Part shown: positions 1 through 11,781 of the stretch, piece by piece
Layout: each line of letters opens with the position of its first letter
How positions within the stretch are numbered: the first letter of the stretch is position 1
Assembly (NCBI GenBank): GCA_013399895.1
Contig: VXBA01005600.1
Span: forward strand, 1,222,803 to 1,286,802
Length of the DNA: 64,000 nucleotides
Reading direction: 5' to 3'
Source: Serilophus lunatus
Lineage: Eukaryota > Chordata > Aves > Passeriformes > Eurylaimidae
Notes under the pieces: generated by a model
What the model saw: the letters and a program-made list of their open reading frames with translations, nothing else
Database searches by the model: none
What the model was told of the DNA's origin: nothing
Made by a program: the position numbers and the translations under genes

Positions 1-330
1 CCATAGACTTATGAGGATCCAGGTGGGACAGCAGGTCTCTAACATCTTCCACCTGGTCCGTGGGGGAGCTACACTGTTCCCTATCAACTATTTTAAGCAA
101 GGACTTGTCCTGTAAACCATCAGTTTTACTATTAAAAACGGAAGCAAAAAAGGGATTAAGTATCTCTGCCTTTTCCCCATCCTCAGTAACTATATTCCCT
201 TCCTTATTTAATAAGGGATGCAGATTATCCCTATCATTTCTTTTACTATTAATGTATTTATACAAACCTTTTTTATTATCCTTAACAGAGGTGGCCAAAT
301 TTAGCTCAAATAAGGAGGTGTTGCAGCTTA
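1..330 (-). mobile_element. CR1 retrotransposon fragment, ORF2 (endonuclease to reverse-transcriptase linker)
   Basis: Reading the minus strand leftward from about 330 gives an open frame of roughly 100 codons that runs off the left edge. It carries the CR1-type linker before the reverse transcriptase: a DNKKGLYKYI-like segment, then NKEGNIVTEDGEKAEILNPF, then FFASVF, ending at the edge with LDPHKSMG, the start of the conserved RT motif (KSxGPDG in the family). No stop codon interrupts it, so this part of the copy is well preserved. There is no visible start methionine; only the middle of the element is in the window. It encodes part of the protein that copies CR1 RNA at a nicked target. The RT core should continue outside the window. 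A related L2 or CR1 subfamily is possible. Confidence 0.85.
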
Positions 331-337
331 CTGTAAA

Positions 338-478
338 TCATAGAATGGTATGGTCTGGTTTGGAAGGGAAGCGAAAGATCAAGCTCCAATCCCCTTGTCA
401 TGAGCAGGGAACCCCCCCACCAGACAAGGCTGCTCAGAACCCCATCCCTGGCCTTGAGTATCTCCAGGGATGATGCAC
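338..478 (-). mobile_element. CR1 3'-end fragment
   Basis: The stretch starting at 'catagaatgg' and running through 'tttggaaggg', 'caatccccttgtcatgagcaggg' and 'ctggccttgagtatctccaggg' matches the reverse complement of the CR1 3' untranslated end. The element's 3' terminus is on the left at about 338. It abuts the ORF2 fragment at 1-330, but a 3' end cannot lie upstream of the same copy's ORF2, so it must be a separate insertion. It is about 140 bp long, diverged and non-coding. Confidence 0.7.
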
Positions 479-796
479 TAATACCCTTAGTATCTCACAG
501 CCTTTATCTGCCTCTTCAGGGTCAGATTTTCCAAAGTCTTGGGTGTTTGCCTACCTGTTCCCTCACAGCAAGGCCCTCCCATGACTTCAAAGGCACCAGA
601 CACAAGGCAACACAAATTGCTCTCACAAGTCCCACCCACATGTATTCGGTCACTCCCCCCTCCCCACCTGAGCGTCTCCTGTTATGCTGAGCAGCAGCAC
701 ACTCCAGCTGCAGGTAGCAAAGTCCTGACTTGCACAGCAAATGAGAACTCCCTACTGCTGCCCTAATGTGTGCACAGTGTTTCAGCAAGTCATATA
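479..796. other. Intergenic, nothing recognised
   Basis: Mixed-composition sequence. Short overlapping open frames on both strands have no recognisable domain or codon pattern. No repeat signature was seen. Confidence 0.5.
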
Positions 797-990
797 GAAT
801 CACAGGATCAGTTAGGTTGGAAGGGACATAATCACAGAATCAGTTAGGTTGGAAGGGGCATAATCACAGAATCAGTTAGGTTGGAAGGGACATAATCACA
901 GAATCAGTTAGGTTGGAAGGGGCATAATCACAGGATCAGTTAGGTTGGAAAAGATCTCTGAGATAATTGAGTCCATCAAGTATGGGGAAG
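797..990 (-). mobile_element. CR1 3'-end remnant whose terminus is tandemly expanded
   Basis: The 'aatcacagaatcagttaggttggaa' motif followed by 'agatctctgagataattgagtcca' is the reverse complement of a CR1 3' end. Only the last 60 or so bases of CR1 body (about 926-990) are present. The terminal part is repeated several times toward the left (see 798-952). It is non-coding. Confidence 0.7.
798..952. repeat. 32-bp tandem array, four full units plus a partial
   Basis: Units lie at 798-829, 830-861, 862-893, 894-925 and a partial copy at 926-952. The unit reads aatcacagaatcagttaggt followed by tggaaggg(a/g)cat. Units 1 and 3 end gggacat and units 2 and 4 end ggggcat, so the array appears to have grown as a 64-bp dimer. 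The sequence is the CR1 3' end itself, so the array arose by local duplication after insertion or by slippage during insertion. Confidence 0.9.
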
Positions 991-1296
991 AATAGTTCTG
1001 GTGGATGATATTTTCAGGTTGTGTTTAGGATAAGCCACAGAAGCTCTAGCCTAGTAAAATGTGCCTAAAAAATGATATCACTAAGCATAACACATTTTTT
1101 GCCACCTGAGAGCTGGTAAATAGGGTAGCAGTATAGTTAGAATTCTAACGTCTGCTGCCTGGAGAACATTAAAAGAAGATGCCAGTTATTAGAGAACTGT
1201 CCTTGTCTCAAGCATATCTCAAGGGCAGGCTGGAATCAGATTGTACACAGATCCCAGAAACTCAACACAGGTATATAAAATAGAGACTGGTATTAG

Positions 1297-1340
1297 AGAT
1301 GGTAATTATATTCATACCAGATGGTAATTATATTCATACC
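1297..1340. repeat. Exact 22-bp tandem duplication
   Basis: The 22-bp unit agatggtaattatattcata+cc occurs twice head to tail at 1,297-1,318 and 1,319-1,340 with no mismatch. It is probably a recent local duplication. No function is evident. Confidence 0.9.
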
Positions 1341-1615
1341 ATTTGTCCACTGACAGTGGGAGAAGGCTCAGCTGGAATTAATGGAGGTTTCTAATATTTA
1401 TTCAAGTCCTGCTACATGTCCACACCATTCTCAAAATGTTGCCTTTCCTGAAAATTCTTGTGTGGTCAGTTTTCCAGATCCCCAAGGAACTTGATTTGTT
1501 CCTTTTATTATTTGCTAGACTTTTTAATTCTCCAAGTATTCTACAGGCCATGAATTGGTCAATGGACTTACAGGCTGTGCAGTTAAAGAATCCAGTGGAC
1601 CAAGAGCAACACTCA

Positions 1616-1813
1616 TCAAAGACTTGGACGGCGGCGGCCAAAGGCATCACAGAACCGAGGGTGGGCCTGCTCCACAACTAAGTCCTGCATAGCCTCAGTC
1701 TGCTCAGCAATTCTTTTCAATTCATGCCTCCCCCACGGGGTGAAAAAGCTGGAGTAGGTGGCCTGCTGGTCCTCTGCCAAGCTTGTTTGCCCAGCTCCTC
1801 CAAATGTCCAGAC
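1616..1813 (-). other. Unrecognised coding-like stretch
   Basis: On the minus strand an open frame runs from just after a TAA near 1,814 to a TGA at 1,616-1,618, about 65 codons. Its composition differs from the AT-rich surroundings and looks protein-like, with many charged and aromatic residues. A central piece reads SSFFTPWGRHELKRIAEQ and the end is arginine-rich (FGRRRPSL). It has no early ATG. I do not recognise the family. It could be a fragment of a degraded transposable element or retroviral gene, an exon of an unannotated gene, or chance. No neighbouring exon was found. Confidence 0.3.
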
Positions 1814-4800
1814 TTAACTAAGGGAAAACATACTGGCTAACTTACAAAGCCTTCTTACCCCTACACTGTCCACCCATTGACCCTGTCCCATACCTCCGAC
1901 ATCAGTTTAGTTGCTTTTGTACAGTCTCATATTCAGTTTTATTACCCCACTTGCCCCTTTCATCATCCCACTCATGTTCCTGATAAATCTGTTGCTATTT
2001 CCCAGTCTACCCCATCTCTCCTAACACATGCCTTCTGTGCCTTTGCTCAAGCTGTCTGCTAACCCAAAGGCCTGAATGAGCATGAGGGAATAATGGCTTT
2101 TATACTATAAAGTGGGCAAGCCTTGTTCCCAATTTCAGAGCCTTGGTTCTGATCTTCCTGGGTGGGCTAGTCATGACCCTGTCTTGACAAGAATGAAGGA
2201 CTTTCCACAGGGGTTGGGCAATATTTAGGCACGCGGCATGAGGGAAATGAATCAAAACAGGGATGGGTGGAGGACAGAAGGCTAAGTTGGCAGGGGAGGA
2301 ACATATGAATGTGAGAAAAGCAACTTAGAAGGCTGGAGGACTTTATAAATCTATCTGGATGGCTATCTGAATTTGATGAGTACTGCACCCTTAGTAGTGG
2401 GTTAAGGAGAAGAGGAAAAAAAAGGTTGGTAACTTGGACAGCAAGACACAGCTACTGACCTTCACCCAACTAGCTAAATGAACTAGAGAATCCTAATATT
2501 AATTTCAATAACCTTTTCTAGGAAAACAAATTACTTATTCATCTATATTGCAAATATATAACCTTATCTTTTAAAATATTTCTGCAGCCTAGTCTCTTTA
2601 CTGAAGTCTCCAAGGTTTCTGGAAATTTTGTGCTTAGAAGTAGGCTATGGTTTTCTGGGATAAATAAATACTATAATATTAATGAAATAAATACTATGAG
2701 CTCTCTATACCCATGTAGCTATATTCAATGTCAAAATCAATGATTTGTGATACCATTTATATTGCATATATCTCAGGAAGTACTTCCATTATGATTAAGG
2801 AACTAATTTTAAAGTAAGTATCAGTGAAAAGCAAAACTAAACATTTTCATCAGAAACTGGAATTTAAGAGAATTACAGCATGTGTTCACCAGGACAATAG
2901 TAATGCTGCATAACTGGTAACCAAATAAATTAAACTTCTAAAGTGTTTTTTTTCAAACAGAATGCCACACTATTTTCCAAATTTATGAAATGTTTTGTTA
3001 ATACATTAAGTTTCAAATAACTATATTTAATCCCTTTACTGGTTTATGGCTATTCACTGTATATTTTTTTCTTGGCAAACTTGTCACTACTATTTTTCTT
3101 TTCAGCCATTGTATTTGATTCATGTTAGCATCAAACAGGAATTAATCCACTTCATATTTGAAAACATAATAGTTTTTTCTATGGTATTTTAAAGGAACTG
3201 GATTAGGCCCACAGAGAAAAAATATTCCTCCTTTACTCCATGCTACAGTGTATAAACTTCGAAACTGAATTTCCTGTTTCCTGCAAGCACTTCCACTGAT
3301 TATGCTGTACCCATTTACAACTTGTTAGTTCATTTTTTATTTCTCCATCCTCGCTAGACCATGCTGTTCATCACAATTCAGGCACAGTTTCACAACTAGT
3401 TTCTTTCACAATCCACGTCCACGTTGTCACCAAAAGAGAAAGTTCTCCCTATTTTCATCAAGCCTTTGGCCCCTCCTTTGTGCCAGCACAGGATTGCTGG
3501 GATCAGATGGATTGACTCTATTCAGCTGAAAACTACCAAAATTAATTAATTAGTTTTCAGGCAGATCAGCTCTCTGATCCAGCCAATTACACAGCTGCAT
3601 GAATGTTGGTGCCAGCAGAAGAAAGGCATTATAACCCATGGCCTGGAGCAGAAAAGTGGTGGGACAGTAGCAGAATAGACTTAAACTGGTTTACACCAAT
3701 TGTGAAACTGCAGCCCTAAAATCACATGTAACTTTGCTGAACATACTGATCACCATCTTCTTCAATAAAGGGAATAATAAATAAAATGGGAGTGAACAGT
3801 GATCTAAACAAAGCAGCACTTCGAATACCAAGTGGTCAATTAAACAGTTGTTAATGTGACATGGTGAATATGTACAAACTAGAAACTAACATATGACATT
3901 ACCAAGCACTGTATCACTTGTTTATTAAAAGGCACACTATTCTACAGTGATCATTACCTTAGGATCTTATTGAAAAAGGGACCTTTCAGATACATTTTTG
4001 CCCTTCAGATATTTTTTGTGCTTCACAAATATTAACATTTATACCTTGTTATTAAACTTTGGCTAACAAAAGTGCCTAGATTGTGATTTCTTCATGCAGT
4101 GAAAATGGTGAATGAATTTTCGACTCATTTTATGTCAAGTCCCTGAAAATATTGTTAATATTACTATACACATACTAGTTATATATTTTTGAAAACATGG
4201 GATGGATATTATTTTGATTAGCCCAACAATAATTAATATATTCATGTCCAAGTTTCATCTACTTCCTCATTGCTTATATGCTTTATTTGTTCATGTGATT
4301 TTTGGTTCCATTCAAGATACTCACAGGTAAACATAAATGGGTGTTGCATATGTTCGACAAGAAAGACATATCAAGTAATGTAACTGACTAGGACACATGG
4401 CAGTAATTTTCTAGAAATGTAGTCACATCAGTAGAAACTACCTTGCTTCTAAAAGAAAAAAAATAGGTGCAAACTCTTTCATCTCTTTCATCTTAACTAT
4501 ATGATGCTCAACATAGAGCATTTCCCGGGATTCCACCAATTTTACCCAGTCAATAATTTTAAGTCAGCCCTGCAAAATGTTATTGCAGAAATCTCCTGAA
4601 AAAGAAAAGACAATTTTCTCAAAGAAATTTTGAAGACTCTTGTCAGCTATTAGGGAGAAGTTTGTCCCGCTATACTAATGTATTTAAGAACAAGCTTCCT
4701 TCTCTCAAATATCATATTCCCAACTATTCCAGCAAAACTTAGTCTTGTTTCTCCCATGGACCCTCTAGACCACACCACCTAAAATATTTAAAATCACCAA

Positions 4801-7800
4801 ATTACCATAAAAGACAGCCTTAAACTTTACCTAATTTCTCAACAAACCCCTAAAACCTTCACTGGCAGCAGCACATTGCAATCAGGAGTTAAAAAGAAAA
4901 AGCCAAGAAAAAAGAAACAGAAAACAGTCAGGTATTCTGCCTGTAGTTTTTCCATTTCACCCCAAAATGCCAAAAGTCATTTGTCACTCTTACTGAATTA
5001 CCTCATAGATGCTCAAAGTCCGCCAAGTGCGTTTCACTATTATTTCCATCAACCTTTCAATGTGATGACTAATCCACTGCAGTATTACATGACGTAACAC
5101 AATGGTTAAAAATAGTAAGGAGTATCTTGGCTTTCTTTTATTGCCAGTCATTTCTGGAGTTCTTTGTGCCCTCATGTAACTTTGTGTCCTTATAAAACAA
5201 GATTTTAAGCAGCTTTATGTCCTTCATTGACACATATAAGTCTGTTTGCTCGCACTGTATTATATATATGAATGCATATGTCTAATTATACACATCAAAA
5301 ATGTCTATATTAAGACTACATCTTTAAGCACTGAAAACTGAGGAAACGCTGGAATAAGTGTTGTTGGTGCAGTCCTACTTAAAAAGCAAAGAGTGACAGA
5401 GGCCTTAAAAAAATCTCAGAAAAAAAATTAACAATTCAGCTTTTGAACAAGTATTTGAAATGTCTGCAATGAGCAGGGCTTGGGGCCATGTATGATAAGG
5501 GTAAAGCAATGTATTTAATAGCTGCTCATTAAGTGCATCCTGCGTGAGGTACGAATTCTGTGGAAAAACAGTGTAATCTCATAATTAAATGTAAACATAT
5601 CAGGGACCAAATTTACTCCATCACAACCTCCCAGGTTTTTTCTCACTCCTTCTCCCTTATCACGGCTTTTTATCCTCACTGTCCACCTCTCTCTTGTTCT
5701 TGTCCCAATTCCTTCCTTTTATTTATACACGTTTGCCTATTCCCCCTATACATTCCATCAAGGCAACTCCTCCTCTAGGCTTCCATGGGGGTAACAAACA
5801 GCACATGCCAAAACAGTTTCTCTGATTTGTTTCAATGACTGGACCTAGATCCAATCCAGTTTGAAACAGTGCAGGAATGCGTAGGTACAAAAGAGGAGTT
5901 CAGTTCAAGGTTATTATATTTAAAGAAGAACACAGCTGAAAATTTGATTTTGCCATAGGTGGAACTCAGCAACTTCAGTAATGTCCAATCCTATGAACCT
6001 GCCAAGGATAGCAGAAATCACATCCTAGGATGTGTTTGTCTGTTCCAAGCACTGTTGAACAAAATGCTGGAGGCCATGTAGTTAAAATATGGTGCAGATA
6101 CAAAAGTTCAAATCAAGCAGGACAGGTCATGGTAATATATTAAGTCCTGTTATTTAACTTAACATTTCCAGGAACATTTTAACGCAGGTTGCGTGTGTAT
6201 GTGCTTGTGTCTGTATGCAATTTATTTTACAAGAAAAATGATCAACGCTCTTTATATACAGGAGGTCTGATTCATTTCTCACACTGCTTTGGACTGCTTT
6301 GATTTCAGTGTATTTATTTCTGATGTCTATTAATCTGCCAGTAAATTATTGCTTCCTTTTTATACAGACAAATGCTCCCACACGTGCATCAGGTTTTATA
6401 CATGCAGTCATACATGTATAGGTACCCGCACACTCAAACATTATCACAAAGATGGTGTATAAAGCAATTTATGTCTACTGCATTTGGTGTTTGGCCATGT
6501 TTGACTGTTCTACTGTGTTTTCTGGAAGATTATCTTAATAAAATCCTATTCAAGCTTGCTGCCAGAAAATTTCAGTTTAGCACTAAACTGAAAGCTAAAC
6601 TAAGGCAATAAACTAAACTTACCCCTTACTCCCGGAGGGAGTCCAACAAAAAAAAGAACATAAAAGCTGCTTGTTCAGCTGTGGCACTTCTCTTTTAAAG
6701 TTATTGTATGCCTGCCTTTATTTCAATGACACATGCTGCCTGCCAGAAGGTGATAGTCTCTGTCATATTTATTAAAAGGCATTTTGGTACTAAGCAGCCT
6801 TAAGTAGCTAACTAAAGACTGTGATACAAATCATGTAGGACATTGTAGGACATGAAAAATGGTTCTCAAAGTAGTTAGCAACCAGTGACCCAACTAAACA
6901 ATATTTTTAGCAACACAAAACGAGCAGAAAAATATTGGCTTACAGGGCAGGAGCTTTGAAAATGTTGAATGTCAAAACCCATCATTCCCAGGAGTTGAAT
7001 TGGATTTTACCTCTCTTTGACAAGTGAAAAGGTATAGAATCTTGCAAGCTAGAAGCTTTCTGCTGGCTACACCTTTTCAGAGACTCATGAGAATTGTTTT
7101 ATCTGACAGTTTCTGCATGTGATTAACTCTGGTTTTTTAAGTGTTCCTGATTGCTGATCAAAACATGCAGTAAATTATGCTTTGTTTCAGAAGTACTTAT
7201 TTATTATACTTTTTCTAAAGGTAATCTTGTAATGCATTATTTTTTACAGAGCAATAAAGTAGCATTTAAGACTGGTATGCCACCACTAATTTACATCATA
7301 GAAAAGTCTATAGAAAAGACTGGAGTGTAGAGATGTCTAAGCTCACTTTAAGCCACCTACAAGAGAACATCCTGCTGCACGGCCATGAAGGAACATATCA
7401 GCTTATTTACTTTGGAAAACTTGCATGTTTCCACAGCAAGATTTCTGCCAGTGGTTAAACTTTCTTATTTATACAGATATTTGGGTACTTTTACCTTGTA
7501 CTACATGTGTAGGTTACATTTATACATCTCTGGTCCTGTTGCTGCTACTATAAACTTAAAAAATGGATTTCTTTTTCCCTTGGAGATACCTAGTATGCAA
7601 CCCTGGTATCACATTAGTATGTAATCCTGATCACATATGCAATTAAGGTTTATAAACAAACTAAACATTACTTTTCTCTTACAGTACCTAACACAAGGGC
7701 ATTATTGAGTTATCATTATTAAAATTGGAGCAGTTACCTCAAATATATTCGTTTGAACAGTGAAATACAAGGAAACAAAAAATTTCAAGGAATGAAATTT

Positions 7801-10800
7801 TATTTTGTAATGTCCCTTCATAAATATTGCAAATGGTTGTGTTCATAGGAAACGTAAACAATTGCTTTGTAAAGAAAGGAAAAGTTGGGTTTGGCTGTGT
7901 AAGAAAATAGCAGGAGAGGAAATTTTTTAGAAGTCTTCCTTACAGTATTTATTGTAAAGGAAACCTACAGCTCTGCAGCTTGACCGAATGAGAGAAGAGA
8001 CCTGACCTCTGCTTGGCTAAAGGAGAGGTTGTGAAGAAAGACAAGGAGGTTGATGGGAGTAGTGCAAAGACTGAGTCCTAAACCAAGCTACTGCAGGCCT
8101 TGAAATTAATATAAACCACCAGAATCAAATGGCAGTGAGCTACAGGGCTGCTTATTTTTCTCTGCAAGGAGGTAGGTAACAATGTTCAACACATATTGAA
8201 GCGCATGTATTAGGTCTTCAAATCACACAAAGAAAATGGATTGGTCTAAGGAAAAAAAAACAGATGAAGGTTTAATGTACTGTCTGTACTACCTAACAGT
8301 TTTCATGTTAAATTCAATTTCTTACTCCTAAAGACTTCATTATCATTAGACTAAATAGCTGCATTTCTATAAAGCAAGCAGAAGCATCATCCTATCAATA
8401 ACCTGTTTTGCGGGCAAGAACTTGGAATTTCAAACCTAGACAAGAAATTACTTTGAATGATTGCTGCTGACAATTATTTTGCTTCATGCTATTTCTTGAC
8501 ATTGTAGCTGGGTGGTAAATAGTTCCTTTCCTGTGAAATTTTGAAATCTCAGAAATATTTCGTTCCCACAGTAGAATTAACCCCAGAAGTTTCAAAGTTT
8601 CCCCACATAAAAGCAAGGAAGACAGAGTCCAGAACAGCCAAAAGGCATTGTTGTCAGTGTCTTTATTTTAATGTCAGAGAAGGGATTTCAAACCCTTCTG
8701 CAACCCAGTCCCAGTGCCCCCTTTATTTTTCATATTCTTCATTCATTTTTTTCTTTCTTCTTCATTCCTAGTAAAAGTGTTCATGAATTAGCGTTTTCAG
8801 GAAAAAAAAAATCATCTCTCCTTAACAGCTTTTATAGAAACAAAGAGGAAAAATAGCCAGGCATTTTGCCTGATCTTACTTCACCAAGGAAAAACAAGGT
8901 GTGTGAATAAACATAATAATTTTCCTGACAAAAATATATTTGTATTAAGCAACTTGGGAATATTAATCTTGTCAATTCTAAGGAGTGAGTGCAGTGATGT
9001 AAAACATTCTGTTGAGTATTAGAATAAATCAACATGCTATTAACAACTATTCCATATATTCTAGATTAAATTGGAAGTGAAGAGATTGGGCTAACATTAT
9101 TAGCCAAGGAATTTTCACCATTCATGTGAATTTAAATTATTTAAGCCAGTTTCAACATTTGAAGAACTTTCCTACTCTCAAGGGAAATATTAAACATACA
9201 CATCAGTAATTCACAGATTGCTGCTGCTGCTAGTCATCAAAATCTGGCTTTAATTCCATCCAGTTAAAATTTGTTTCCAAATCAAGAGTGTTTAATTCAC
9301 TAAAAACATACAAAAATCAAACAGAAACTAAATAAATTTACTAACTAGAGACAATTTAAAATGATACCTTTTCCTTAGGACCTGAGAAAGGCAGGTACCT
9401 GATTATCTGAATTGTCTGGAGAGTGAGCTGTGAGCTAATTTCCATGGTAGTAATGAGCACATAGTTTTCAAATTACTTCGTGAACCATTTACACACTGAG
9501 CTGACTGAACCTGGAGTCCAGAGAGCAAAGAATATGACACTACAGGGAAAAGGAATAGTCAGGCAAAAGGAGGTTATAATAAACATTTGGATGCAATTTG
9601 CCTGAGCGTGAGGAAAAAAACATGGGTCATACTGTGGCAAAGAGTTCAGTAGTCTTCGTTTCCCACCCTTCACACATTTTAGGGCTACTGTAATGCTGCA
9701 CTGTTCCCAGAAGAAACAGAAGATGAGGTAGTGGTCTTGACATTTCAGCTTGCCTTAGGCAGGGCTCTTGTTTGTTGTCTCTTCTTGAATGACAGAGTGG
9801 TTTCAGAACGGCCAGCAGAAGATGTTAGATTGTTAATTTGTCCTTTCATTCTCCCCAGCTATTAATCAGATAGGCAGGGGCTTGCACTTCTGTTCTCTCT
9901 GAAATTCTCTTGTACCATTCCTCAATAAACCTGGCTATAAAAGATGGCTTTCAGAGCAGTCGCCAACCATGGAAGGGATTAACAAATCATTTAAGTGCTA
10001 CATGGCTACTTGAGGAAAGAGGGGCTTTATACTCAAGATCTAACACATTCTCTGTAGATACTGAAGCTGACCACACTATGAATTGCCAAAGAGTTTTCAA
10101 GGAATGCAAAGTGGTCCCATTGCTATGTAAGAATTCATTTACAGTTGTATTTATTGAACAGCAGGGTAAGTCATTCCTTTTCGATTTCTTTCTTGAAATG
10201 AGACCAAGTGTCAGCTAGGCTTTAGCAGAACTATGTTACTTTTACACCAGAGGGAGAGCTGGCCTGACAACCTTTATTTCATGTAGCCTGTCAGATACAC
10301 GTTAAAAACTCCCAGTGATTACTTTATTCCCCCAAAAAAGTTTTGGTTTTTTTTTCCTAGAAACTCTTGTTCTTCAGATGACTCTGGAACCTTCTGGGGT
10401 ATTAGGCAAATAATGCTGTCTCTAGGAGTCTTCTAAACCTGGGTATGGTTACACACTTCAATTTAATGGATTTAACCCCATTTGGTTCTGTAAAAGAACC
10501 AAAAAAGTAGCTTACTTATATACTTCTGCCTGTGTTAAAAAATTCCTATAACTGTTTCACTGAGAGGGGTCTTCAATCTTCCTTCTTTGAAGAGAGGACT
10601 TCAATTTAGCAGGATCCTTTTCACTGTCACTATGCAGTCTCACCCCGTGTGGACAAGCTGTAAACTTCTGAGAAAAAATCAGGAGTTTGCACGTGCTCAA
10701 TGAAAGCTTGCTAGAGAGTATCAAGCAGCATTCTTTACAGAGTCTGTTTTCACATTTTGTCTTCCAGACTGAACAGAGCTTTTCCTTGCAACAGCTCCTC

Positions 10801-11466
10801 ATGGCTGCCAGAAACAATTATGGCACTGGGCACTGGAACAGAAAAGAGGCAAACAGTCTTCCTGTGTTCTCAATGTTCTTCTTGTTATACACACAGCTCA
10901 GAGAAAGAATCACTTGGGTTGGAAGACGCAGTGCTCTTGAAAAAAGTGAGTGGAAAGTGTATGGGAAGGCTTGACAGGAGAAAAGCAGAAGGGGAAAACT
11001 GTTGGGAAAAGTGTGAAAAAAATTAATTAGTACTACTAATTCCAATGTAGCACTACTAAGTGCAACTACTTCCCACAAGAACCTGGAACAGGTCATGCAG
11101 TTCTGTTTTTAAGATTCCTCTGCTGTAGGTATACTGCTGGGAAAGTCACTGCTGAACTGCATGAATCTTCTCCACGCTGTGGGCAACCCACAAAGGAGAT
11201 GATAGCTTATGGCTGTTGCCAAAATACTTCCTTTAGAGACACGCTGAAGTCTGTGCTACAGGTCTGTAAAATCTCTATTTAATATCAAGACTGCCGTCTA
11301 TGTAGCTCCACCTAAGAACAAATTCTGTTTTTCAGGAAGGTCTTATTTCCTTTACTGTGTTCTACCTTGTCAGATAGTGATGCCTTAAGGGGTATGCTTA
11401 ATATTTTAGAGAATTCACTTTTGCTAGGTAGCTGGATAACTTGGAATATTAAGGGCTAGAAGAGCC

Positions 11467-11781
11467 TGTGCTCCCGTGTGTTTGCATTCTTGTGTGTAGA
11501 TAAGTGGGGTACAAGACAAAACATAGAGTTGGGCTTGCAGGCCTACTAGGGGCTGGACATAGGTGGGGTTAAGTAATAAGGGACAATTCTGTTGGACGTT
11601 GGGGGAACATAGAAGTAAGAGGGACTTTAATTAGATAGTATGGGGGAGGCGTGCTCACAATGTTATAAAAATGGGAAGATTGTTATGATCTTCCTCTTTG
11701 GATCATCGGCCTTTTACCAGTAAAGCTGCTTCTCCCCCTCACCCTGTGTTTTTCAATTTTCTATCTGTGGCCCTTACGGCA
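11467..11781 (+). mobile_element. Probable solo LTR of an endogenous retrovirus
   Basis: The stretch begins TGTGCTCCCG and can be ended at TTACGGCA, giving about 315 bp with TG...CA ends. It holds a TATA box (tataaaa, 11,664-11,670), then a polyadenylation-like signal AGTAAA at 11,719-11,724, then a T- and GT-rich stretch near 11,745-11,762. This is the U3-R-U5 order of an LTR read on the + strand. No gag, pol or env-like frame is found on either side, which suggests a solo LTR left by recombination. Flanking bases give no clear target-site duplication, so the exact ends are uncertain; a start near 11,491 is an alternative. Confidence 0.5.

Larger units (their letters stand above)
986..11466. 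other. Intergenic, AT-rich single-copy sequence
   Basis: No convincing gene. Open frames here are short, start at random ATGs and lack domain or codon signatures. Within it are a 22-bp tandem duplication (1,297-1,340) and an unexplained coding-like stretch on the minus strand (1,616-1,813), listed separately. No CR1 was recognised between 991 and 11,466. Confidence 0.5.

Noticed and set aside
9910..10218. 102-codon + strand frame.
   Set aside because: No domain, no promoter or splice context, and base composition like the surrounding intergenic DNA.
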